Part shown: positions 10,378 through 21,065 of the stretch, one piece after another | Position numbering within the stretch: position 1 is the first letter of the stretch | How the letters are laid out: the number at the start of each line of letters is the position of its first letter | Assembly: GCA_036927565.1 (NCBI GenBank) | Contig: JAYESD010000005.1 | Coordinates: forward strand, 98,806,301-98,870,300 | Direction of reading: 5' to 3' | Source of the DNA: Tuctoria greenei | Lineage: Eukaryota; Streptophyta; Magnoliopsida; Poales; Poaceae | DNA: 64,000 nucleotides | The notes under the pieces: model-generated | The model's database searches: none | Told to the model about the DNA's origin: nothing | What the model saw: the letters and a program-made list of their open reading frames with translations, nothing else | Translations under genes and position numbers: made by a program

Positions 10378-10767
10378 ATGAAGGATATTGACAACAACAA
10401 CAAGGCGTGAAACTTGATCATACAAGGATTGTCTTAAAGCAATTTTGATCGTGTTGCACACATCAGATCTGCGTATGATGTGTGGAAAGCACTATGCGAC
10501 TACCATGAAGGATCCAACACAATCAAGGAGGTACGTCAAGATATGTTCAAAAATGAGTACATGCACTTTGAGATGCAACTCTTTGAGTCGATAGACGATT
10601 TTTTTGCAAGCTTTAATAAAATTCTCAGTAACTTGCGTAGTGTTAATGTTTACTTTTCAGATGTTGAGAATGCTAGGCAATTGTTGGGGGCATTAGACAT
10701 GTCAATTTGTGAGATGACATATCTTGACTTTCTTTTTGTGCAATTCTTAAAGCTAGGCTGGTTCTAA
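10378..10767 (+). pseudogene. Cop-1 gag fragment
   Basis: Copia gag forms the nucleocapsid core. An ATG at 10378 opens a frame that continues through TGA (10408-10410) and TAA (10435-10437) into an open stretch containing AYDVWKALCDYHEG and IDDFFASFNKILSNLRS. This matches the helical gag core (Retrotran_gag/UBN2 type) and resembles the KDIWDTLK...EGN segment in Sire-A and Sire-C. The stretch ends at a deletion joint with RT. Homology is inferred from pattern; no search was run. Confidence 0.6.
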
Positions 10768-12091
10768 AGGTTTCATACAAGTTGGAGGTCTAGAATTTGA
10801 TGAAACTTTTGCTCTTATTGCTACATTAAAAGTCATACGAATTTTATTAGCATTTACTACATCTAAATGTGTCAAGTTATATCAAATGGATGTTAAAAGT
10901 GTTTTTTAATGGCTTCATAGATGAGGAGGTTTATATTAAGAAATCATTAGGTTTTGAAAATCCAGATTTCTCTAATCATGTTTACAAACTTTCCAAAGCT
11001 TTGTATGGTCTAAAACAAGCTCCTAGAGCATGATACGATAGGTCAAAAACATTCTTACTTGAAAAGGGATTTACCATGAGAAAGGTTGATAAAACCCTTT
11101 TTGTACTTAAGCATGGCAATAGCTCACTGTTCGTCCAAGTGTATGTGGATGATATTATCTTTGGTTGTGCTTCTCATAATCTTGTGTCCAAGTTTTAAGC
11201 TATGATGAGTTTAGAATTTGAAATGAGTATGATGAAATAACTCGCATACTTTTTGGGTCTTCAAATCAAGCAAATTAAGGAAGGAACTTTGTGCATCAAA
11301 CGAAGTATATTAAAGATCTCCTTAGGAGCTTCAACATGAAAAACAGCAAGCCTCTTCAGACACCAGTAGGAACAATGGAAACACTTGAACTTGATAAAGA
11401 TGGTGAACCTGTGGATCAAAGAGAATATAGAAGCATGATCGGGTCATTTTTGTACCTCTTGGCATCAAGATTGGACATACAATTCAGCATATGTCTTTGT
11501 GCAAGATTTCAAGCTTCTTCATGTGCTTCACATCGTCAATCCATCAAAAGGATTCCCAGGTACATACATGGAACTCAAGAATTAGCCATTTTCTTCCTTC
11601 TTTCTCAACTGTTACTTTGAAAGCTTTTTTGAATGCTGATTTTGAGTGTTGTAGGGTTGATAGAAAAAGTACTTTGGATGCTTGTCATTGTCTTGGTAAT
11701 TCACTTGTTGTTGGGTTCTCTAGAAAACAAAGTTTAGTTGCACAATCCATGACCGAATCTAAATATGTAGCTGCTGCTAGCGCTTGCTCACAAATTATTT
11801 GGATTGTTGAAACACTTAAGGACTATGGGGTTGTCTAGATAGTGTTCCACTGTTTTGTAACAATACTAGTACCATTTGCATTGCTAAAAACCCCGTGCAA
11901 CACTTTAGAACAAAGGACATTGATATTTGGTATCACTTTTCCGTGATACCGTTGAAAAAGAAAACATTGTGTTTCACCATGTATATACCGAACAACAATT
12001 GGCTGATACTTTTACAAAAACTTTGGATTTCACTCATTTTTGTTTCATTCTTAGTAAAATAGAGGTTATGCATCCTCATGGCTTAAATTGA
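10768..12091 (+). pseudogene. Cop-1 reverse transcriptase (C-terminal half) and RNase H
   Basis: The conserved copia RT active site VYVDDIIFG lies at 11139-11165 (YVDD codons at 11142-11153), after ALYGLKQAPRA near 11000-11030. RNase H follows, with EYRSMIGSFLYL near 11424, VDRKSTLDACHCLG near 11655 and LADTFTKTLD near 12000; it ends at TGA 12089-12091. The frame changes several times, for example between 11291-11620 and 11491-11838, and stops are frequent. This copy is older or more decayed than Sire-A and Sire-C. Confidence 0.75.
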
Positions 12092-12097
12092 GGGGAG

Positions 12098-13164
12098 TTT
12101 TGCAACTTGGAAGTCTATGTGTGAATCTAAAATTAAAAGATAATATGAGCGTAATATTTCATACATATATGACTTTATGATTCCTTTTACATGTTAAAAG
12201 TTCTTACTATATTACTCATGTTATACATTCTGTAGTTTTTGCCATGACTAGTAATTTGAATAATTACTTACACTAAATCTGATCACGATTGAACTTTCTT
12301 GCTATTTTGAACTTGTTGCATGCTCACAAGTGCTTTTAATCATGAAAGATTAATCATTCAATAGCCCACAAGTTGAGCTTTTATGATCACATAAAAAAAT
12401 AAAAAAACATGAAGAGAATATGCATGCATCACACTTTTTCTTTTGAGATTGCTTATCATTGCAGTTAGATAATGAACTTGGAAGGAGTCGTGTATGACTG
12501 AAACCATGTCCTTGACCTCCTGATTGTCATATGACATAAGCTTGAAAGAGAAAGAAACAATGCACTTTCTTGGGAAAAAGTGTTTCTTGTTTGATTATAG
12601 AGTCATGTATGTGCTAGGTGTAGATGTTATTATGATATGATCATAATGTCCATATCATGTTATCATAAACAACATACACCTTCACTATAATCTAATTAGG
12701 TCATCACAAGATTATGTTAATATGAATATGATAGTGCTTGGTCCCAGCATTGTATCAACGATGTTTAGGTTAGTCATGGCCTTAGGAAGGTACTTGTACT
12801 GCAGCTTTTAAGGCAGTTACTTAACATGTAAGTGTGTTGCTTAGATAGTTAAGTAGTGTTGGATGTCTCGTAGACACACAGGTTGTAGGGGTAGGCTGAA
12901 GGTGGTGACAACCCTGTCCGTCCTTTGCACCCCTCATGTTCGGCTGCACCATATACTTTTTACAGGAATCGTTCTGGTTTTGACAGGGATAAACCCGTGC
13001 CCGATGTGTTGGACCATTAAGCCTTAGTATTCACTGTTAGCATGTTCATATGTACACTAATAGGCTATGTATATGAGTAATTAGAGCACAGTAGGAGTAG
13101 TCCATCTCGTAACTTAACCTTCACAAGGACATCCTTACCCATTAGAGTAGATCGTTTAGGTGTT
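12098..13164. other. Unassigned non-coding stretch between Cop-1 and Sire-A
   Basis: I see no gene. The first part is AT-rich and could be the Cop-1 3' LTR, since it follows its polypurine run, but no second copy is present to define it. From about 12840 the base composition changes (CGTAGACACACAGG..., CCGTGCCCGATG) without a recognisable element. The five bases before Sire-A are GTGTT, a possible target duplication that cannot be checked. Confidence 0.5.
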
Positions 13165-14627
13165 TGAAAGTGCATCTATGCATCCCCGTGGGTTTTGGAT
13201 GATTGATGATGACAAATTAAGAGACTAATGAGCTTAGTTGATCTTAAGCACATGTGTGAAACTGAAATGGATGAAAACCCTCAAAAAGAAAAAGATTGAA
13301 ACGAGCGTCGAAGACTCAAGCATAGAAATTAGAGTTTCTTATGTGTCGAGTTTAGACTAGCCTACTGTGTGTGAGGGTGTGTGAATCAAGTGCATTGATA
13401 TTAAAGAAGAGGTCTCAAAGTCTTGGTTGAGAGAAAACCTTAGTGAGAAGCCTTATTGAGAGAAATTCCAGTTGGCCGGACTTGTCCGGGCTCCAGTACG
13501 AACTAGTCTAGGTTTGTCGGCTTAGTCCGTTTTGGGTCAAACTAAGTGTTTCTGTGTGTGTTTGGACTTGCCCGTTTGGGGACGGAGTAGTCCGTTCTAC
13601 ACTTGGTGAGAGTTTTCGGAGCTAAGTCCCGGGAGGCCGGACTTGTCCACCACAGTGGTCAGACTAGTCCGGACACTCAAGAGTAGTCCATTTTCAGTCG
13701 GACTAAAGGTTTCTTTTCCAATTCAGACTAGTCTATTTTTGGCTGGACTAGTCCATGTTGTCATGACCGTTTGAAATTCAAACGTTGGTAGGTATGTCAC
13801 CACTTTGCAGAGGTTTGACGTCGAGTGGTCCTGTTGGGCGGACTAGTCCGAACTTTAGTTGGTGGCAACTGTAGGCTGTCGGGACCCCTATAAAAAGGGA
13901 CCTCGACCTCTATTTTAGGAGTCTAGACCCCTAGCGCCGCCACAAGCATCCTAGAGCCTTCCAAAGCCTCCTCCTCTGCCTATCTTGAGTGGATTAGGGT
14001 TTGGGAAGTGGAGAGAAGGGAGAACATCTTGCTTTGTCTCTCGGTTTGATCTCTTGAATTTGGTGTTGCGTTTTGTGACTTGTGGCCGTTGAGCTTTGTG
14101 TGCTCTTTGTCGTTGATCATTTGTGGGAGCCTCGACTTGTGAGAATCCCCAAGAACATTGTATTTACCCCTTGTGATTAGTGGAAACCAAGCCGGGCTTG
14201 TGTGGTGGCTTAGTGAGAAGAGGGTCAAGTGAGACCTGGTCCTTTGTGGACTTCTCAACGGGGACGTAGGCTTCTCTGTGAAGCTGAACCTCGGGATAAA
14301 TCTTGTCTCACTTGTCATTTTAATATTTGCTCATCACTAGAATTGCTTTTAAGGTCGTTCATCACATTGTTCTTCATTGTAATCTTGCAATCTAATCGTT
14401 CGTTCTTGCCAATACAAGTTGTATTAGATTGCTAGATTTTGTATCTATCTTTTGTTGAAGTAAAATCCACTAAAAACTCATAAAAATCAAGTTTTTAGGG
14501 TTTTCCTATGTGCTGAGCAGACTAGTCCGGCCCTGACCCAGACTAGTCTGGTCTCTATCATTTAATCTTGTTTTATTGAGTCATTTCAGGTCATATTGCC
14601 TATTCACCTACCTCTAGGCAACTTTCA
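13165..14627 (+). repeat. Sire-A 5' LTR (1,463 bp)
   Basis: It starts TGAAAGTGCATCTATG and ends GGCAACTTTCA, with inverted ends TGAAAGT/ACTTTCA. Diverged copies of the Sirevirus palindrome (GGACTAGTCC and variants such as GGACTTGTCC) lie between about 13490 and 13850, with two more near 14517-14552. A TATA box, TATAAAAA, is at 13889-13896. The second LTR is outside the window. Confidence 0.88.
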
Positions 14628-14628
14628 A

Positions 14629-14640
14629 TTGGTATCAGAT
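14629..14640 (+). other. Sire-A primer binding site
   Basis: TTGGTATCAGAT lies one base after the LTR. TGGTATCAGA is complementary to the 3' end of plant initiator tRNA-Met, the standard copia minus-strand primer. Confidence 0.8.
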
Positions 14641-14679
14641 CAGGTCTCTCCATCAAGAGTGTAACCACTCAGAGAGAAG

Positions 14680-16977
14680 ATGGTCGGAAGCGGTGAAAAT
14701 GAGGTCCCAGTGATCGTTGATGGAGATGACAAGACGAAGAACATCGATGTGCTTCAAGATGATCCAAATGACGATGAAGAAATCCGCCAACTCAAGGCAT
14801 GACTTCGTGAGAAGCTAGGTCATCCCAAGAAGGAGACAAAGGAGATCAATGCGACCAAAGACGTCAATGGGAGTGGTCCACGAGACTACTCCGATATCCT
14901 TTCAATTATGAGTGTTTAAGTTCCAGTAATTATTACTTGTATATTCCCATGGGGAAATCTCCTCAATTTGATGGAAATGATTACATCATGTGGAAGCGCA
15001 CCATGAAGATGCACCTAATTTCCTTAAACCCTAGTTTGTGGTAAATTGTTTTGACAGGTGTTCATCTTCGCAAGAATGAAGAGGATGTCACCCCGAAGCA
15101 AGTTGTCCTACTCCGCCACAATGCTCAAGCGGTTGGGGTGATCACCTCCTCCTTGACTCGAGAAGAGTTCAATAGAATCGATGGGTTGGAGGTGACCAAA
15201 GACATTTGGGACACGCTCAAGAGAGTGCATGAGGGCAACCGAGTCATAAGAGAGGCGAAGATTGAGATGATCGAAGGAGAGCTTGGGAGGTTTACCATCA
15301 TGGATGGTGAAAGCCCGAAGACATGCACAACCGCCTCAAGGTCCTCATCAACAAGAGCCACTCATATGGATGCACCCATTGGACGGATCACAAATTGGTT
15401 AATAGAATGATCCGGGCATTCATGCCTTAAAATGTTGCTCTTTGCTCTATGATTCGTGAGAGTTCGAGGTTGACTAAAATGACCCCGGAAGAAGTTTTTG
15501 GAAGAATCATCAACTACGAGATGATGGAGCGAGAAGCCATGTTCTACAATGATCTCCAAAAGCTTACCTCCTCCAAGAAGAAGGATGTTGTATTCAAGGC
15601 AACATCATCCAAATTCCAAGAACAAGAAGAAAGTTATGAAGAGAACCTCAACACCGACGAGGAATATACACCCTTCATCAATAGGTTCGAAAGGATGATG
15701 AGAAGGAGAAAATGGAGCTACCATCATGAGAGCAAGAACAAGGACAAGTCCAAGACAAGAGGAAAGAGGGCTTGTTACAATTGTGAGGAATATGGTCACT
15801 TCATTGTGGATTGCCCACATGAAGATAACAAGAAAAAGAATGAGGGCAAGTCCCAAGAGAAGAAATTCTTCAAGAAGATGAAGCAATCAGGACAAGCCCA
15901 CCTTGGGAAGGAGTGAGATTCAAATGAAGACTCCTCCGAAGAAGAAGAAGAGAAGATGACGACAAATGCCATGAAAAGGTCAACCATGGAGAACAAGCTC
16001 TTCCCCAACTTAGAGAACTCAAGACCAACATGCCTCATGGCCAAGGAGGGAAGAAAGAAGGTTAAATCTAAACCATCTTTTTAAATTTCATTGCATGATA
16101 ACTTTGACAAAAGTAGTGAAAAATGAATATATGCTTAAAGATATGAGTAAGAGCACCATGAAAAGATTGAAGTTGTTGTCGGATGAGATATTTGAGAAGG
16201 AAAGGCTTATTAACCGTCAAGAGGACATGCTCATCCAAGAAAAGGAGAGATGTCAAGAGTTTGAGGATCTCTTAGAGCTTGAAACAGAAAGAAATAATGC
16301 ACTTGAGCGTGAACTTGCTTTGAGCATGAAAACTTGCTCAAATCTTGAGAACACAACAATTGTGCGAAAGGATGATCTTGTCAACTTGACAAAAGTTAAC
16401 AAGATTCTTTAAACACAAGTTGAGTCTCTCAAAATCAATGCACCATCTTCCTCCAAAAGCTCATCTTCCACAAATGTCAGATCCGAAACAACTCAAACTT
16501 GCAAGTGCTCTAACTTAATTCGAAACTAAAAGATGAGCTCAAATTGGCACAAAACAAGCAAGCACTAAAAGGTGGCACCTTTGACAAGGATAAGATGGCA
16601 TATGCACGTAGTGCATACACCAACACAAGACATCCTCTTGTCAAAGATGGTCTTGGCTATTCTGGGGAGAGGAAACAAAATGCTAAGACTCCCAAGAATG
16701 GCAAAGACTTGATTGTTTTTTCAAGGAAGGTTCATACCACAACAACAAGGGAAAGAACATTGCTACTTCACATAATATGCCTAAAAATGAACCTCATTCA
16801 TTTTTTCATGATTTTGATGCTTCATATGTTTTATTAAGGAACAAGTTTGGAAAGCCTTATTCTAGGTATGTTGGGCCACTCCACAAGAGTCCAAAACCTT
16901 GCGTGTGGGTGCCCAAGTGCCTCTTGACTAACATCAAAGGACCCAACACCTATTGGGTACCTAAAATCAAGGCTTAA
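14680..16977 (+). pseudogene. Sire-A gag, broken
   Basis: ATG 14680 follows GAGAGAAG, as in Sire-C. The frame opens with a short acidic segment and breaks at an early TGA near 14801. The gag core is visible at 15051-15410 (DIWDTLKRVHEGN, EGELGRF) and 15449-15916. A CCHC zinc knuckle, CYNCEEYGHFIVDC, lies at about 15772-15813; it would bind RNA. A long charged coiled-coil tail (16095-16412) and a basic region (16544-16977) follow. Breaks at 14801, near 15320, near 15428, at 15916 and later separate the pieces. The pattern matches Sire-C gag segment by segment. Confidence 0.82.
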
Positions 16978-17023
16978 CTCTATTTTGTAGGCATACTTCT
17001 CCGGTGGGACAAAGTGAGTCCTT

Positions 17024-18443
17024 GATAGTGGTTGCACAAATCATATGACTTGAGAGAGGAAGATGTTTGTGGAGTATGAGGAAAATGAATATCCATGTGA
17101 GGGAATTTACTTTTGGGACAATAGCCAAGAGAAAATCCTTGGCACCGGAAAAAGTGTTATATCTCCTAATCACACTCTTTCCAATGTTTTGCATGTTGAT
17201 TCACTTGATTATAACTTATTGTCCATATCACAACTATCCGACAAAGGTTATAATTGTCTTTTCACTAACGAGGGTGTGACCGTCACAAGAAGGAGCAATG
17301 ACTCAATTGCTTTTAAGGGTGTGCTCATGGGAAAGCTCTATCTTATGGATTTCTTCGCGGATAAAGCCCAACTTGACATGGGATTAATGGAAAAACCAAC
17401 ATGGAATGGCTTTGGCATAGAAGACTAGTCCATGTTGGGATGAGGAATTTGCAAAAACTTCTTAAGGGCGAGCACATCCGTGGTTTGAAGGATGTTGTAT
17501 TTGAAAAGGATAGGCCATGTAGCGTATACCAAGCTGGAAAGCAAATTGGATCACAACATCCATCCAAGAACATCGTGATAACAAAAAGACCATTGGAGCT
17601 TCTACACATGGACCTCTTCCGTCCAATCGCCTACATAAGCATTGGCGGTAACAAATATGGTCTTGTAATTATTGATGATTTTTCATGTTTCATATAGATG
17701 TTCCTTTTGCATGACAAGAGCGAGACTCAAGGTGTCCTCAAGAAATACTTGAGGAGAGCTCAAAATGAGTTCTCCGTGAGAATCAAGACTATATGGAGTG
17801 ATAACAGCACTGAGTTTAAGAACACTCAAGTTGAGAGTTTTTGGATGAAGAAGGCATCAAGCATGAGTTCTCGGCCCCCTACTTTCCTCAACAAAATGGG
17901 GTGGCTGAGAGGAAGAATAGGACTCTCATTGAGATGTCTAGAACCATACTTGATGAGTACAAGACATTGGACCAGTTTTGGGCGGAAACGGTTAACACCG
18001 CTTGCCATGCCATAAACCAGTTGTATCTCCATCGCATATTGAAGAAGATGTCTTATGAGATCCTAACTGGTAACAAACCTAACATCTCATATTTCCATGT
18101 TTTATGGAGAAAATGCTATATTCCCAACAAGAATCCTAGGACTTCGAAGTTTGCTTCAAAGTCCGATGAGGGTTTCTTGCTTGGTTATGACTCAAACACG
18201 TACGCCTATCGTGTCTTTAACAAATCCTCCAAAATTCTTGAAGTAGCACGTGAAGTGATGTTTGATGAGACTAATGGCTCCCAAGTCGAGCAAGTTGATT
18301 GTTGTATGCTAGATCAAGAAGAGAATCCACAAGTGGTGATAGGGAGGATGGCGTTTGGAGACATTCGACCAAAAGAACAATCTCAAGGCTCAAATGAACA
18401 TCCTACACATCAAGTAAGCCCTTCCTCACATGATCAAGCTCAA
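17024..18443 (+). pseudogene. Sire-A protease and integrase, cut at the Tekay-T insertion
   Basis: The aspartic protease motif DSGCTNHMT starts at 17024 and is followed at once by a stop. The conserved segment SVLHVDSLDYNLLSISQL (17180-17240 region) and the GAG-pre-integrase zinc region (WHRR/AHVG-like, C..C) lead into the integrase. Its catalytic residues are visible: Asp in HMDLF (near 17607), Asp in WSDNSTEF (near 17798) and Glu in GVAERKNRT (near 17905). A TAG at 17695-17697 and frame changes near 17400 and 17840 break it. The last open piece runs through the junction at 18444 into Tekay-T LTR sequence, so residues beyond 18443 do not belong to integrase. Confidence 0.85.
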
Positions 18444-19680
18444 TGTGGGGACCGGGTCCACACATTCCAAGAATCGCAGTGGGTGGTGCCGTGCTATGCG
18501 GCACCCAACAACACACACGAAAAGAATACGACAAAATACAAAGTTTTATTTATATAAACAGCAAAAGTCTTTTACAATACATAATGCACATCAAAATTAA
18601 TACTCATAGCTAAACTTTCAGCCTAGCTATGCAAAAGTGCAACCGTCCAGCCCGGGGACGCTACACACTAGCAACACACAACAATCACGCTGGCGTGCAG
18701 AGCTCCCACTCGGCGGTATACCCTGACAGGGGCATCGCCTCATCTTCGGGCCCTTCCTCATATCTCACTTGCAAACAACTTAATATAGCAACCGTGAGCA
18801 CGAAGGCTCAACAAGACGGTATACCACCTCATCTTCGGGCCCTTCCTCATACATCTCACCTGCAAACAACTTAATATAGCAACCGTGAGAACGAAGGCTC
18901 AACAAGACTTAACCGTCTCACCTAAAAATAGAACTCTACATGCAGGGATACTTAACATAGAAATAGATATAGCAGTAAATGACTCACCTACATGTTGATC
19001 CTTAATTTTCAGTTATTAACAACAGCTTACAAGTTTAATAACAGTAACTTTAGTGAGCATATTGGACAACAATCATAGTTACAAAGCAATTATATTTCAA
19101 TACATCATATTCTCCTGGCTTCTTCAGTATTTACTACGTCACAACGCAGTGAAGAAGCGGTACTCAAATAACCGTGAGGGATGGTGATTGCAATCAGTAG
19201 ACACCCGAATAACACGTCACGTACACCCGTGCATAAGGAGCGTGCCGTGCTCTTCACCACATCATATGCAACAACCTTTCACTAGAAACTCAAACACCAA
19301 ACCGGTCCAAGCATCGCAGGCACAAGGTCCCCGCACGGAGCGTGTCTGTGCCCGCCGGCCAATTTGCACCTTGCTGCCCTCAACCCACCCCCATCGACAG
19401 TGGGCTATGCCTCAACATCCAAGTTATCAAGTTACATCAGTTTCCTGAGTTCCATATGCCCAATATGCAAACGGTACAATTCAAACTTGTCTAGCAGGGC
19501 CGCACAAGGATCGGTCCACAATTGACACAAGCAGGGCTACGCACGTGAGACCACGTCTTGCTGCACCCTAACCGCTACTCGATCTCAATTTCTTATTCGT
19601 AAACCCTTCTTTGATCGAATCCATCCCGTGTGATAAAATCATATCTCGTGAGTAGATTCCAACTACTCGACTTCTACCGT
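18444..19680 (-). repeat. Tekay-T 3' LTR, left part
   Basis: It starts TGTGGGGACCGGG after Sire-A integrase sequence, with no coding content of its own. It joins the right part at 43471 once Tat-2 and Sire-C are removed. Reconstructing by removing one target duplication gives about 3,862 bp, from TGTGGGG to CTTTTACA on the plus strand. A local tandem duplication sits at 18738-18908. Short ORFs here have no recognisable similarity. Confidence 0.75.
18738..18908. repeat. Two-copy tandem duplication in the Tekay-T LTR
   Basis: Copy 1 (18738-18817) and copy 2 (18827-18908) share CCTCATCTTCGGGCCCTTCC and end CTCAACAAGAC, differing at a few positions. The period is about 90 bp. The words GGTATACC flank both. 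Confidence 0.75.
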
Positions 19681-20528
19681 TGTCGGAGTGTGATTCTGGC
19701 AATTCTCTTGGTACCACCGTTGGTAGCCCACGAAGTTTGTAGTTCGGTTGTGGGCGCGCAGAGATTCATAACACGATGGCAAGTTGACACGAGGATTTAC
19801 GTGGTTCGGGCCGCCTGACCGTAATACCTACTCCACGGGTGTGTGTTGTTGTTGTATTGAGCGTCTGAGCGCTTGTATGTCAGAGCAGAGTCTGGAAGTC
19901 TCTCTGTGTGTATTGCTCGGTCAGTCCTTTTATAGTACAAGGGCTAGCCGTTACATCGTTAGCCTGGCCCGACATGTGGCCTTGGCGGTTACTGATGCTT
20001 AATACACAATTAATGTATTTAATTACCCTTAATAGTGTGGTAACGCGCCTTGACAGTGCCGTTACTGGTATTAATGGCCGTCCGATCGTGTGTCATTAAT
20101 ATAGCATTAATTACACTTAATCGGGTCTTGAGGTCTTTAATTGTCCCTTGAAAGTCCGAGCCGTTGGAGGTCCACCAACTTGCTTGTTGAGGTTGAAGGT
20201 CCGGCGGTTGGACGCGTGGCAGCTCTGGAGCTTACTGTCTTGGACGAGTAGGTCCGGTGCTATTGTACACGTGTCGGGACCGGAGCTTCCCTCTATCGTG
20301 GGTTAGGTCCGGAGGTGCTACACGGGTATCTAAACCAGAGCTTTCCCACGTACGGAATGTAGTCCCGGTTTTATGATACACGTGGCGACACTAGGACTAA
20401 CCATAGAAGGGAGGCAGGTCCGGTTCCGTATGACATGTGGGGCCTTCGGAGGTCTTCAACTCAGATATGTGGAGTTTCTTTGTGCTCTTTGCAGTCCCAA
20501 AGGGTATCCGATATGCAGGGTACCGATA
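19681..20528 (-). repeat. Tat-2 3' LTR (848 bp)
   Basis: On the plus strand it runs from TGTCGGAGTG to GGTACCGATA; the last bases are TA instead of CA, a single change from the other LTR. The TATA box reads CTTTTATA at 19927-19934 on the plus strand. Confidence 0.92.
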
Positions 20529-20548
20529 GTGGCCCCCTGGGCCCACCT
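20529..20548 (-). other. Tat-2 polypurine tract (reverse complement)
   Basis: GTGGCCCCCTGGGCCCACCT directly follows the LTR on the plus strand. Its complement is the purine-rich plus-strand primer, as in Tat-1 at 9745-9762. Confidence 0.7.
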
Positions 20549-21065
20549 CTGGGAGAGACCTTTTGGATGAAGTCGTTCTACCGGAGGTGGGTCCATCCTT
20601 CGATTTTTGAGCCATGTCTTCAAGGGTCTTTGGATGTGCCTTTGGCGGTAGTTCGCAGTTAAACCATCGCCGTGTGGCATATCAAGGATGCGACAGGTGA
20701 AATCTGAGCGTGCGGATCTCATGCAATTGAAGGTTGCTGGTTCCCAATACGAAAACCGTATCGGTTCCGCGCGCCCTGTCAGGCCGCCGCCTTCTGGTTT
20801 CCCGCCTCTCATGATGAAAATTGTTCGCCTGGGGTAATGACCTCGACTTGATCGTCAAGGTGGCCCCGGGCCCCCTTGTCATTGGCAGGGTGAAGTTTTT
20901 GAACTGTATTGTCGGCTCCTCTGCGGTTTCCATCTAAGCGTTGTGGGGGCTTACTTAAGAAGGAAAGTGCGCACCATTTGGGGATTCTTTACGCCTTCTT
21001 TTGAGCTTGCGCTCGAATCATCCAAACTTTCGCTTGCTTTTCATCTCTCGCCCCGCTGTGCTGTG
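20549..21065 (+). promoter_or_regulatory. Leader and candidate promoter of the Tat-2 antisense gene
   Basis: A TACTTAAG box at 20952-20959 lies 107 bp before the antisense ATG (21066). It is in the same place as in Tat-1 and Tat-3. The segment is conserved across the three elements but holds no supported ORF of its own. A promoter role is inferred. Confidence 0.45.

Larger units (their letters stand above)
10294..12097 (+). mobile_element. Cop-1: decayed, internally deleted Ty1/copia remnant
   Basis: A gag fragment (10378-10767) runs directly into the C-terminal half of RT and RNase H (about 10770-12091). Protease, integrase and the first half of RT are missing, so an internal deletion is clear. 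It ends with a short polypurine run, TTGAGGGGAG (12088-12097), where a 3' LTR would be expected to start. The left flank is the Tat-1 LTR, which inserted into gag. The RT/RNase H is most like the Sirevirus elements in this window, but diverged. Confidence 0.75.
13165..18443 (+). mobile_element. Sire-A: Sirevirus-type Ty1/copia element, 5' part
   Basis: It has a 1,463-bp 5' LTR, an initiator-Met tRNA primer site, gag, protease and integrase in copia order. At 18443 the integrase C-terminal region is cut by the Tekay-T insertion (candidate target bases CTCAA, 18439-18443). RT, RNase H and the 3' LTR would lie beyond the Tekay-T 5' end, outside the window. Gag and pol closely resemble Sire-C, placing both in one family group, but Sire-A has more stops. 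Confidence 0.88.

Noticed and set aside
18444..19680. A separate solo LTR starting TGTGGGGACC
   Set aside because: Its right edge is the ACCGT target of Tat-2, not an LTR end, and it continues at 43471 after Sire-C. It is half of the Tekay-T LTR.
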